DNA from: Herbidospora galbida
GTDB lineage: Bacteria; Actinomycetota; Actinomycetes; Streptosporangiales; Streptosporangiaceae
Direction: 5' to 3'
Assembly: GCF_005233835.1 (NCBI RefSeq)
Contig: NZ_SZQA01000015.1
Coordinates: forward strand, 1-64,000
DNA: 64,000 nt
The notes under the pieces were generated by a model. That model searched no databases, was not told the DNA's origin, and saw only the letters and a program-made list of their open reading frames with translations. Position numbers and translations under genes: made by a program. Positions 53,154 through 60,955 of the stretch are shown in pieces; position 1 is the first letter of the stretch, and each line of letters opens with the position of its first letter.

Positions 53154-54302
53154 ATGCGGGAGACGATCCACCGGTGGCGGGAGCGCTGGGATTCCCTCGA
53201 CCCCGAGCCGAGGGCCCGGATCGTCGACCTCGCCCTCGTCGTCACGCTCCTCGCCTACACGCTGCCGCAGGCGCTGGTCGACCCCTACGACTCCTCGATC
53301 GTGGTCCCGATCTGGCTGGCCACCGCGAGCGCGGTCATCGCCTCGCTGACCATGCTCATCAGACGCCGGTGGGCCGGGCCGTCGCTGGTGTTCTCGCTGG
53401 TCTGCTACCTGTTCACCGGGCAGTCGGTCCCGGTGTCGATCGCCGCCTACTCGATGACGGCGCACCGGACCGTGCGGTGGTGGCAGGCCGTGGCGGCCGT
53501 GCTGACCGTCGGGTTCGCGGTCGGCTACCACTACCAGCCCAACATGAGCCCCAACATCGTCATCGACGCCGTGCGGGCGATCACGACCGTGTACGTGGCC
53601 GCCGTGGTCGGCACCTGGGTGCGCGGCTACCGCGACATGATCCAGACGCTGACGGACGACGTCCACATCAGGGAGGAGAACGCCGCCGCGCGCGAGCGCA
53701 GGCGGATCGCGGCCGAGCTGCACGACACCGTCACCCACGCGGTGACCGTGATGGTGCTCAAGGCCGGGATGATCCAGGAGGACACCGACCTGGAGGACAA
53801 CCCCGCCCTGGCCAGGGACATCGAAGACCAGGGTGTACGCGCCCTCACGGAACTCCGCGAGCTGCTCACCGTGTTGCGGGCGGGTGACCTGCCCGACTCG
53901 GCCCAGGGGATCGACGCCATCCCGCGGCTCGTGGCCGACAGCAACACGACCGGGCAGCGGGTCGACCTGGACTTCGCGCTCGACGGGGTACGCCTGTCGC
54001 GCAGCGTCGAGCACGCCGCCTACCGCGTGGTCCAGGAGGGGCTGAACAACGCCCGCAAGCACGCGCCCCGGGCCACGGTCACGGTGACCGGCCGGGTCTC
54101 CGACGACGAGCTCGTCATCGTCATCCACAACGCCGCCGGGCCGCCGCGCGGGCGGGTCTTCGGCGAGTCGGGCTACGGGCTGGCGGGCCTGCGGGAGCGG
54201 ATCATGCTGGTCGGCGGCACCCTCCAGGCGGGCGCGGCGGCCGACGGATTCACCCTGACCGCGCGTATCCCCGTCTCTCCAACAGTTCCCGAACCCTCCT
54301 GA
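53154..54302 (+). CDS. Sensor histidine kinase (NarL-system type), orphan
   Basis: About 382 residues. Five or so membrane segments (residues ~20-150), then a HisKA_3 dimerisation helix RRRIAAELHDTVTHAV with phospho-acceptor His190, and an HATPase region (EGLNNARKHA, GYGLAGLRERI). Such kinases pair with NarL/LuxR-type response regulators, but none lies next to it; the downstream gene is convergent. ATG 53154 follows GGCGGG; GTG 53109 would add 15 residues. Confidence 0.85.
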   Translation: MRETIHRWRERWDSLDPEPRARIVDLALVVTLLAYTLPQALVDPYDSSIVVPIWLATASAVIASLTMLIRRRWAGPSLVFSLVCYLFTGQSVPVSIAAYSMTAHRTVRWWQAVAAVLTVGFAVGYHYQPNMSPNIVIDAVRAITTVYVAAVVGTWVRGYRDMIQTLTDDVHIREENAAARERRRIAAELHDTVTHAVTVMVLKAGMIQEDTDLEDNPALARDIEDQGVRALTELRELLTVLRAGDLPDSAQGIDAIPRLVADSNTTGQRVDLDFALDGVRLSRSVEHAAYRVVQEGLNNARKHAPRATVTVTGRVSDDELVIVIHNAAGPPRGRVFGESGYGLAGLRERIMLVGGTLQAGAAADGFTLTARIPVSPTVPEPS

Positions 54303-55068
54303 GGGCCTCCTGCGCGCCGGTGCCGGGGATCGGGACGTACATGATCAGGCGCTGGCCCGAGTCGGGGATGGCCAGGATCTGTCTCCGTACGTCGATCTCG
54401 CCGACGACCTCGTGCAGCAGCTGTTTGCGCAGCTCACGACGGATCTCCACGTCATGGGCGGCCCACAGGCCGGTGAACAGGGGGCTGCGCGCGGCCAGTT
54501 CGGCGACCAGGTCCATCAGCTCCGGCCGGGTCGCAGAGGCCGCCCTGAGCTCGCGGACCGCCGCCGCGGCGAACGAGTCGGCGTGGCGGCAGACCTCGCG
54601 GTGCACCGGACCGGCGAAGATGCCGCGCATCTCGTTCCCGCCGACCTGCAGGTAGGGGATCAGGTGCAGGGCCATCGGGTTGGCGGCCAGCACGTCGAAC
54701 CCGTCGTCCAGGACGTAGGCCGGGATGTCGGTCAGCGTCGCCAGGAGCTCCAGCACGCCCTGGGGCGGCGTCGGGGCGACGCCGGGCCGGGCGGGGGCCT
54801 CGCCGGCCAGGTTGCAGAGGTGGGCGCGCTCGTCGGCGTTGAGCATGAGTGCCCTGGCCAGCGCGTTGAGGATCTGCCGTGACGGATGGGGGCCGCGCCC
54901 CTGTTCCAGCCGGATGTAGTAGTCGACCGACATGCCGGCCAGTTCGGCGACCTCCTGCCGGCGCAGCCCGGCGGTCCGCCGCCGCGCGCCGTCGGGCAGC
55001 CCGACGTCGCGGGGCTTCAGCCGGGCGCGGCGGGTGCGGAGGAAGTCGGCCAGCCCGTTCCTGTCCAT
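54250..55068 (-). CDS. MmyB-type XRE regulator
   Basis: A 272-residue repressor-like regulator. N-terminal HTH (LRRQEVAELAGMSVDYYIRLEQGR) and C-terminal MmyB ligand-binding domain (PAYVLDDGFDVLAANPMALHL), a very common actinomycete pair. These regulators usually control a divergent oxidoreductase gene, here the SDR at 55172, and bind a hydrophobic ligand. The C-terminus overlaps the histidine-kinase gene by 53 bp. The start at 55068 is set by the family's N-terminus. Confidence 0.88.
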   Translation of the reverse strand: MDRNGLADFLRTRRARLKPRDVGLPDGARRRTAGLRRQEVAELAGMSVDYYIRLEQGRGPHPSRQILNALARALMLNADERAHLCNLAGEAPARPGVAPTPPQGVLELLATLTDIPAYVLDDGFDVLAANPMALHLIPYLQVGGNEMRGIFAGPVHREVCRHADSFAAAAVRELRAASATRPELMDLVAELAARSPLFTGLWAAHDVEIRRELRKQLLHEVVGEIDVRRQILAIPDSGQRLIMYVPIPGTGAQEALRRVRELLERRGYARSG

Positions 55069-55143
55069 GAGCCGATTTTTCCTCTTTTGAGGGGCGCGTG
55101 GGTGGTACCGCTGATCCCAGCTTCGGCGGGTCTCTCGTCTGGC

Positions 55144-55171
55144 GGTACGGCCCCCGCCCAGGCTGGGGGCC
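55144..55171 (+). promoter_or_regulatory. Hairpin covering the ribosome site of the SDR gene
   Basis: GGCCCCC (55149-55155) pairs with GGGGGCC (55165-55171), extended inside by GCC/GGC. The only Shine-Dalgarno candidate (GGGGG) lies in the 3' arm and the stem ends at the base before the ATG, so folding would hide it. The first 20 nt (55144-55163) recur exactly at 58589-58608. Confidence 0.5.
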
Positions 55172-55870
55172 ATGACAACAGCACTCATCACCGGCGCGAA
55201 CAAGGGAATCGGCTTCGAGACGGCCCGCCTGCTGGCGGAGCGGGGCGTGGACGTGGTCATCGGCGCCCGGGATCCCGGCCGGGGAGAGGAGGCGGCCGCG
55301 CGCCTCGGCGTCGGCTGCGTGCGGCTCGACGTGACCTCTCCCGAGACGATCACGGCCGCGGCGGCGTTCCTGGCAGAACGCTTCGGCTCCCTGGACATCC
55401 TGGTCAACAACGCCGGGATCGCCCAGGGCGGCCCGCCCACCGAGACCCCGCTCGACCTGATGCGGGGCCTCTACGAAGTCAACGTCTTCGGCGTGGTCGC
55501 GGTCACCAACGCGATGGTGCCGCTCCTGCTCAAGTCGCCCGCCGGCCGGATCGTCATGGTCTCCAGCGAGGTCGGCAGCCTCACGGTCACGACCGACCCG
55601 GCCAACCCGTGGGGGGATCTGAACAGCCTGGCCTACCAGTCGTCCAAGACGGCCCTCAACATGGTCACCGCCCTGTACGCCAAGGAGCTGGCCGGCACCG
55701 CGATCAAGGTGAACGCGATCTCGCCCGGCTACTGCGCCACCGACCTCAACGGTTTCCAGGGAGACCGGACGGCCGCCCAGGGCGCGGCCGTGTCGGTGTC
55801 GATGGCCCTGCTCGGCGACGACGGCCCGACGGGCACGTTCGTCAACGAGGCGGGCGTGGTGGCCTGGTAG
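55172..55870 (+). CDS. Short-chain dehydrogenase/reductase
   Basis: A 232-residue classical SDR: TGANKGIGFETA (NADP-type loop), NNAG, catalytic Ser in VSSEVGS and Y-x3-K in YQSSKTALN. Substrate unknown. Divergent from the MmyB-type regulator, the usual arrangement for its target. The stop is directly followed by the convergent stop of the next gene. See the leader hairpin at 55144-55171. Confidence 0.9.
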   Translation: MTTALITGANKGIGFETARLLAERGVDVVIGARDPGRGEEAAARLGVGCVRLDVTSPETITAAAAFLAERFGSLDILVNNAGIAQGGPPTETPLDLMRGLYEVNVFGVVAVTNAMVPLLLKSPAGRIVMVSSEVGSLTVTTDPANPWGDLNSLAYQSSKTALNMVTALYAKELAGTAIKVNAISPGYCATDLNGFQGDRTAAQGAAVSVSMALLGDDGPTGTFVNEAGVVAW

Positions 55871-56272
55871 CTAGGCGCGTTCGACGACGACGACCGGGAT
55901 CTCACGGTCGGTCTTCTTCGTGTACTCGTCGTAGTCGGGCCAGGCGGCGGTCATCACCCGCCACATGTCGGGCTTCTCCTCCGGGGTGGCGGTCCGGGCG
56001 CGGGCGCGGAACTTGTCGCCCAGGACCTGGAACTCCACCTCGGGGTTGGACTGCAGGTTCAGATACCACTCGGGCGGGGCGTCCGCGCCGCCCTTGGAGG
56101 CGACCAGCAGATAGTCGTCGCCGTACTTCTGGTAGATCAGCGGTGTCGTGTGCTTCGTGCCGGTGCGGCGGCCGGTCGTGGTCAGCAGGGCCGCCGTCGT
56201 GCCCTGCCAGTCGTGACCCTCGGCGCCGTCGGTGGCCTGGTAACGCTCGACGTGTTCCTTGCCAAACAGCAT
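55871..56272 (-). CDS. Deazaflavin-dependent (F420) nitroreductase-family protein
   Basis: A 133-residue protein of the DDN/PF04075-like group, which uses F420H2 in mycobacteria and streptomycetes. Typical sequence: LLTTTGRRTGTKHTTPLIY, then YLLVASKGGADAPPEWYLNL and a C-terminal DREIPVVVVER. Substrate unknown. It ends against the SDR stop with no gap. Confidence 0.87.
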   Translation of the reverse strand: MLFGKEHVERYQATDGAEGHDWQGTTAALLTTTGRRTGTKHTTPLIYQKYGDDYLLVASKGGADAPPEWYLNLQSNPEVEFQVLGDKFRARARTATPEEKPDMWRVMTAAWPDYDEYTKKTDREIPVVVVERA

Positions 56273-56299
56273 GTGGACTCACCTACCCTTTCGGGCGGA

Positions 56300-56878
56300 T
56301 CAACTCCCGGTCGCCTCGATCAATTCCAGGGCAACCTTCAGTGAAGCCTCATACTTCTCGTTCTCGTCGATCTTCGGATCGGGCAGCATGAACCCGACCG
56401 CGTGGATGGCGAACAGGGCCAGGCCGTGCTTGAGCCGCAGCGTCAGCGGCTGGTCGTGGTCGATCAGGAGCTCGCTGAGCTCGACGACCTTCTCGCGCAT
56501 CCGCAGCATCACCGGGTGGTGCTTCATCGCGGTCGGGTTGCGCTCCATGAAGCGGGTGATCGCGCGGCCCTCGTAGGCGCCCTCGGCGTAGCGGATGATG
56601 GCCGCGCGGCGGACCTCGGGCGTGACCGTCACGTGCGAGCGCAGGTGCTCGATGATCAGGTCGAGCGACGCGATGCGATCGATGATCATGCCGGCGACGA
56701 TGTCTTCCTTGGTCTTGAAGTGGTAGTAGAGGGCCGCCTTGGTCACCCCCAGCGCCTCGGCGATCTCGCGGAGCGAGGTCGCCTCATAGCCCTGCTCGGT
56801 GAACAGATCGAGCGCGATCTCCTGGATGCGCGCGCGGGTGTCTCGGGTCTCCCGAGGGGCGAACGCACGTTCGCTCAT
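56300..56878 (-). CDS. TetR-family repressor
   Basis: A 192-residue regulator with an N-terminal HTH (TSLREIAEALGVTKAALYYHFKTKEDI) and a helical ligand domain. Start at 56878 (MSERAFAPRET) is preferred to longer in-frame starts because AAAAGGA precedes it and the HTH is then at its normal position. It is divergent from a DHA2 exporter, with a near-perfect palindrome in between, so it very probably represses that exporter. Confidence 0.9.
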   Translation of the reverse strand: MSERAFAPRETRDTRARIQEIALDLFTEQGYEATSLREIAEALGVTKAALYYHFKTKEDIVAGMIIDRIASLDLIIEHLRSHVTVTPEVRRAAIIRYAEGAYEGRAITRFMERNPTAMKHHPVMLRMREKVVELSELLIDHDQPLTLRLKHGLALFAIHAVGFMLPDPKIDENEKYEASLKVALELIEATGS

Positions 56879-56905
56879 GGCGTTTGGTCGTCCTTTTAAT
56901 TCAAC

Positions 56906-56935
56906 TTGACGGGCGGCTAGTACGGACCTTACCTT
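56906..56935 (+). promoter_or_regulatory. Candidate promoter for the DHA2 exporter
   Basis: TTGACG (56906-56911) and TACCTT (56930-56935) with an 18-bp spacer; the TetR-type palindrome follows directly, covering the expected start site. Confidence 0.4.
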
Positions 56936-56944
56936 AACTCCGGC

Positions 56945-56964
56945 TACTTGCCGGTCGGCAAGTA
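56945..56964. promoter_or_regulatory. TetR-type operator
   Basis: TACTTGCCGGTCGGCAAGTA, a 20-bp inverted repeat with a single mismatched pair, between the divergent tetR-type and exporter genes and 30 bp upstream of the exporter ATG. Confidence 0.8.
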
Positions 56965-56993
56965 AGTTCAAGGGTTAACAAGGGGGCCCCGCA

Positions 56994-58574
56994 ATGTCGG
57001 AAACCGCCGCCAGTCCACCTCCGGCGCGGTCCAGAGAAGTCATGATCATCTTGCCGGGACTGCTCCTGGCGATGATGCTCGCCTTCCTCGACAACATGAT
57101 CGTCGGCACCGCGATGCCCCGCATCGTCGGCGAACTGAACGGTCTCGAATACTTCACCTGGGTCACCACCGCCTACATCCTGGGCACCACGGTGTCCACC
57201 CCCATCTGGGGCAAGCTGGGCGACCTCTACGGCCGCAAGACCGTCTTCCTCACCTCGATCGTCATCTTCCTGGTCGGCTCGGCGCTGTGCGGCATGGCCG
57301 GCTCGGAGCTCTTCGGCGGCGTCGACAACGGCATGACCGAGCTGATCGCCTTCCGCGCCATCCAGGGCCTCGGCGCCGGCGGCCTCATCGTCGGCGTGAT
57401 GGCCATCATCGGCGACCTGGTCCCGCCGCGTGAACGCGGTCAGTACCAGGGCATCATGGCCGCGATCATGTCGCTCGCCATGATCGCCGGCCCCCTCGCC
57501 GGCGGCTTCATCACCGACCACCTCGACTGGCGCTGGGCCTTCTACGTGAACCTCCCGCTCGGCGGCGTCTCGCTGGTGTGGCTCTGGCTCAAGCTCGATC
57601 TGCCGAAGAAGCGCACCGAGCACCGCATCGACTGGTTCGGCGCGATCATCCTCACGGTCGGGATCACCGCTTTGGTCCTGATCACCTCGTGGGGGGGCCA
57701 GAGTCATGGCTACCCATGGGGATCGTGGCAGATCATCGGGCTGGGCGTGCTGGCCGCCGTGTCGTTCGCGGCGTTCATCCCGGTCGAGCGGCGCGCACCC
57801 GAGCCGATCATGCCCCTGCACGTCTTCAAGGACCGCAACTTCAACCTGATCTCGTGGATCGGCTTCCTGCTCGGCTTCGCCATGTTCGGCGCGATCTCCT
57901 TCCTGCCGCTGTTCCAGCAGCTCGTGCAGGGGGCGTCCGCGACCAACTCCGGCCTGCTGCTGCTGCCGATGATGGCGGCCTCGATGGTCGTCTCGCTCTA
58001 CGTCGGCAAGCGCATCACCGCGACCGGCAAGTACAAGGCGTTCCCGGTCATCGGCGGCGTCATCATGGCCATCGGGATGGGCCTGCTCACGCTGATGGAC
58101 GTCAGCACCCCGCTGTGGCAGACCGGCGTGTTCATCGCCGTCCTCGGCCTCGGCATGGGCTTCCTGATGCAGACCACCATGCTGATCGCGCAGAACAGCG
58201 TGGAGCAGAAGGACCTGGGCGTCGCCTCCAGCGCCTCGACCTTCTTCCGCTCGATCGGCGGCTCGTTCGGCGTGGCCCTGTTCGGCGCGGTGTTCAACAA
58301 CCACCTGGCCGACGGCCTGCGCGAGAGGTTCGGCGCGCAGTCGGCCGACATGGTGGCCTCGGGCGGCCAGATGAGCCCGGCGGCCCTCGCCCAGCTTCCC
58401 CCGCAGATCAAGACCGGCTTCCTCGAGTCGCTGGCCGGCGCGATCAGCGGCGTGTTCGTCTGGGCGATCGTCTTCGCGGTCGCGGTGCCGATCCTGGCGG
58501 CCTTCATCAAGGAGATCCCGCTGCGGGGCGGCCCCGAGGAGCTCAGCAAGGAGGAGCCGGTGGCGGCTCTGTAG
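56994..58574 (+). CDS. DHA2-family (14-TM) drug/H+ antiporter
   Basis: A 526-residue major-facilitator exporter of the EmrB/QacA type. Seen: FLDNMIVGTAMPRIVGEL in TM1 (motif D1), GKLGDLYGRKTVFL (motif A) and about 14 hydrophobic segments. It expels hydrophobic drugs with proton exchange. Controlled by the divergent TetR-type repressor and operator. AAGGGGG before the ATG is the ribosome site. A perfect 15-bp-stem hairpin follows the stop by 14 bp. Confidence 0.92.
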   Translation: MSETAASPPPARSREVMIILPGLLLAMMLAFLDNMIVGTAMPRIVGELNGLEYFTWVTTAYILGTTVSTPIWGKLGDLYGRKTVFLTSIVIFLVGSALCGMAGSELFGGVDNGMTELIAFRAIQGLGAGGLIVGVMAIIGDLVPPRERGQYQGIMAAIMSLAMIAGPLAGGFITDHLDWRWAFYVNLPLGGVSLVWLWLKLDLPKKRTEHRIDWFGAIILTVGITALVLITSWGGQSHGYPWGSWQIIGLGVLAAVSFAAFIPVERRAPEPIMPLHVFKDRNFNLISWIGFLLGFAMFGAISFLPLFQQLVQGASATNSGLLLLPMMAASMVVSLYVGKRITATGKYKAFPVIGGVIMAIGMGLLTLMDVSTPLWQTGVFIAVLGLGMGFLMQTTMLIAQNSVEQKDLGVASSASTFFRSIGGSFGVALFGAVFNNHLADGLRERFGAQSADMVASGGQMSPAALAQLPPQIKTGFLESLAGAISGVFVWAIVFAVAVPILAAFIKEIPLRGGPEELSKEEPVAAL

Positions 58575-58588
58575 AACCCCTTCTCTCC

Positions 58589-58620
58589 GGTACGGCCCCC
58601 GCCCAGGCGGGGGCCGTACC
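58589..58620 (+). terminator. Perfect 15-bp hairpin after the DHA2 exporter gene
   Basis: GGTACGGCCCCCGCC (58589-58603) and its exact complement GGCGGGGGCCGTACC (58606-58620) with a minimal loop, followed by CTTGTG. Very stable, no long U-tract. The first 20 nt also occur at 55144-55163. Confidence 0.7.
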
Positions 58621-58663
58621 CTTGTGCGTTGAACCTCCGGCCGGCGCCGGGCGTCATGTGATC

Positions 58664-59506
58664 ATGAAGCGTTCGATGCCATGGGCGATCCTCCTCCTGA
58701 TCGCGGCCTGTACGTCCGCTCCTCTCACCGCCCCCGCGCCCTGCCCAGAGACGTGGACCGGGAAGGCGCCCGAGGAGACGACCGTCGACGGGGCGGCCGA
58801 CATGCTGGTTCCGGGCACCCCCGCCGGGGCGCTGATGTGCGCCTATCCCGGGGACAACATGACCGACGGCGAGGCGCTGGGCGGGCAGCGGAGACTGACC
58901 GCAGACCAGACGACTCGGATGGCGAGTGACCTGAACCGCCTCCCCGCCGGAACGGGCTCCGGCGCCTGCACCCTGGCGGGCGGGCCCGAGACCAACTATC
59001 TGGTGCGGGTCGACTACGCGGGCGGGGAACGCGTCTGGCTCACCACGGGAGACGAGGTCAACAGCTGCACGGACACCGCGAACGGGTCGTTCACGACCGA
59101 CGCCTACCTGGGTGAGGAGATGACCGTCGCGTACCGGACCGGGAAGTGGACCACTCCCCAGCGTGAGGACCCCTGCCATCGGTCGCTCGGGCGTCGCGGC
59201 CAGGAGTTCGACATGGTGCCCGGCCGGCCCGTCGGGGTGCTGGTCTGCGGGGAGGACTCGCAGCGCGATCACGGCCGTGACGTGGCCCTCGCGCTCGCCG
59301 ACGACCTGAACGCGATCCCGGCCCGGCCGGGCCGGGGGTCGTGCACCGGCACGTCGACGGAGACCTACCACCTCCAGTTCCGCTACTCGGAGGGTCCTGG
59401 AGTGGGAGTGACGGTACGGGTGGGCTGCCGCCCGCCCGTCCACAACGGCAGCCTCGACGGAACCGGCGAGTTCCCCCGGCTGAAGGCGCTGTCCCAGGGC
59501 GGATGA
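58664..59506 (+). CDS. Secreted lipoprotein, unknown function
   Basis: A 280-residue protein with a lipobox signal (WAILLLIAACTS; lipidated Cys about residue 16). The mature part seems to contain two related halves with Cys residues: ADMLVPGTPAGALMCAYPGD...LNRLPAGTGSGACTL and FDMVPGRPVGVLVCGED...LNAIPARPGRGSCTG, so probably an internal duplication. Family not recognised. ATG at 58664 has no strong ribosome site. Confidence 0.75.
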   Translation: MKRSMPWAILLLIAACTSAPLTAPAPCPETWTGKAPEETTVDGAADMLVPGTPAGALMCAYPGDNMTDGEALGGQRRLTADQTTRMASDLNRLPAGTGSGACTLAGGPETNYLVRVDYAGGERVWLTTGDEVNSCTDTANGSFTTDAYLGEEMTVAYRTGKWTTPQREDPCHRSLGRRGQEFDMVPGRPVGVLVCGEDSQRDHGRDVALALADDLNAIPARPGRGSCTGTSTETYHLQFRYSEGPGVGVTVRVGCRPPVHNGSLDGTGEFPRLKALSQGG

Positions 59507-59569
59507 CGGGCATCCCGGCCGACGGCGCCGCGTCGGCCGGGATCGTCTGCCAGGTCTGCCAGCCGCCCA

Positions 59570-59743
59570 CCGACCGGCCCGGCGCAGCGTCTGGAGCGCG
59601 CCGGCGGCCATCAGGCCGTTGGCGGCGAAGACGGCGACCACATCGGGCTCGGACGTCGCGGTGGCCGGTTACGACGACTTCGAGGCGGCCCGCTCGCCTC
59701 GATCGTGCCGCCGGCCGAACTCGTCATCCGGGAGTCGACATGA
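59570..59743. pseudogene. Rearranged remnant of a LacI-family regulator
   Basis: Two pieces of LacI C-terminal effector domain lie head to head. On the minus strand 59644-59570 reads DVVAVFAANGLMAAGALQTL... and RRAGR. On the plus strand 59649-59696 reads SDVAVAGYDDFEAARS, followed in another frame by ASIVPPAELVIREST and a stop at 59741-59743. In intact LacI proteins these blocks occur in this order on one strand, so an inversion at about 59645, a deletion and a frame change have broken the gene. Nothing else is seen in 59507-59805. Confidence 0.6.
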
Positions 59744-59805
59744 CGGCCCATCCGAACGGACGATGCGCACCTCCCGAAGGATGATGGCGGCGCGGCTCCC
59801 CGTGC

Positions 59806-60939
59806 GTGAGCGTTGAAGGCATGAATCGACTTCGGGGAAGTCTGGCCGCGCTCTTGGTCTTAGTGGTGACGGCGGCCTGTGGAACGCAGGAGACGGCGGC
59901 GCCGCCCGCCGCCACACCCAAGCACGGTCACGCGGCCTCCAAGGCCCCGGCGCTGCCGCTGCGCGACGGCGAGCGGTTCGTCACGCTGACGATGCCGGAG
60001 CCGTACACCCCCCAAGGACCCAACGGCGGGTCCGACGACTACCGGTGCTTCCTCATCGACCCCGGCACGCAGGGCACCGGCTTCCTGACCGGGGCGCAGT
60101 TCCAGCCGCTCAACCTGGCCATCGTGCACCACGCGATCTTCTTCCGGCTGGCCCCGGAACAGGTCGCCGAGGCCAAGAAGATGGACGCCGCCGCCCCCGG
60201 CCAGGGCTGGACCTGTTTCGCCGACGCGGGCGTCAGGCAGGCCGGGTGGGTGGCCCACTGGGCGCCCGGCGACCGTGAGACGCTGCTCGACCCGAAGTAC
60301 GGCCACCCGATCCCGCCGGGCAGCCAGCTCGTCATGCAGGTCCACTACAACACCCGGGCGGGCGCCGGGGCCGACCAGTCGGCCATCCGGCTGCGGGTCA
60401 GCGACAAGCAGCTCCAGCCCCTCGGCACCGCCCTGTTCGCCGGGCCCGTCGAACTGCCCTGCACCCCCGAGGAGTCGGGGCCGCTCTGCGACCGGAAGGC
60501 CGCCGTCGAGGACATCGGCCGCCGCTTCGGCGAAGAGTCGGCCCGGACGCCGGGCTTCCTGACCGAGATGTGCGGACCGGCGAAACCGGGACCCACCCAG
60601 CACTGCGACATCCCCGTACCGCAGGAAGGGCTCCTGCACGCCCTGGCCGGGCACATGCACCTGCTCGGACGGTCGATCAAGGTCGAGCTCAACCCCGGCA
60701 AGCCTGACGCGCGGACCCTGCTCGACGTCCCCGAGTACAACTTCGACGACCAGGCGCTCCGCCCGCTGCCCACGCCGGTGAAGGTGGGCAAGGGCGACGT
60801 GGTGCGGGTGACCTGCACCCACGACGCCAAGCTGCGGAGCATGCTGCCGCAACTGGAGAAGGAGCCGGCCCGCTACGTGGTGTGGGGCGAGGGGACCGCC
60901 GACGAGATGTGCCTGGGGGTCGCGATCATGTCGGCCTGA
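59806..60939 (+). CDS. PHM-like copper type II monooxygenase, secreted lipoprotein
   Basis: A 377-residue protein with a lipoprotein signal (LVLVVTAACGTQ). Peptidylglycine-hydroxylase-like copper ligands are all visible: His108-His109 in IVHHAIFF, His180 in MQVHYNT, His283/His285 in GHMHLLG and Met368 in DEMCLG. The opening DDYRCFLIDP also matches this fold. Ascorbate-dependent hydroxylation is the family reaction; the bacterial substrate is unknown. GTG 59806 or ATG 59821 could be the start. The YibE/F gene follows 16 bp later. Confidence 0.82.
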   Translation: MSVEGMNRLRGSLAALLVLVVTAACGTQETAAPPAATPKHGHAASKAPALPLRDGERFVTLTMPEPYTPQGPNGGSDDYRCFLIDPGTQGTGFLTGAQFQPLNLAIVHHAIFFRLAPEQVAEAKKMDAAAPGQGWTCFADAGVRQAGWVAHWAPGDRETLLDPKYGHPIPPGSQLVMQVHYNTRAGAGADQSAIRLRVSDKQLQPLGTALFAGPVELPCTPEESGPLCDRKAAVEDIGRRFGEESARTPGFLTEMCGPAKPGPTQHCDIPVPQEGLLHALAGHMHLLGRSIKVELNPGKPDARTLLDVPEYNFDDQALRPLPTPVKVGKGDVVRVTCTHDAKLRSMLPQLEKEPARYVVWGEGTADEMCLGVAIMSA

Positions 60940-60955
60940 GCTACTGTTCCTCGCC

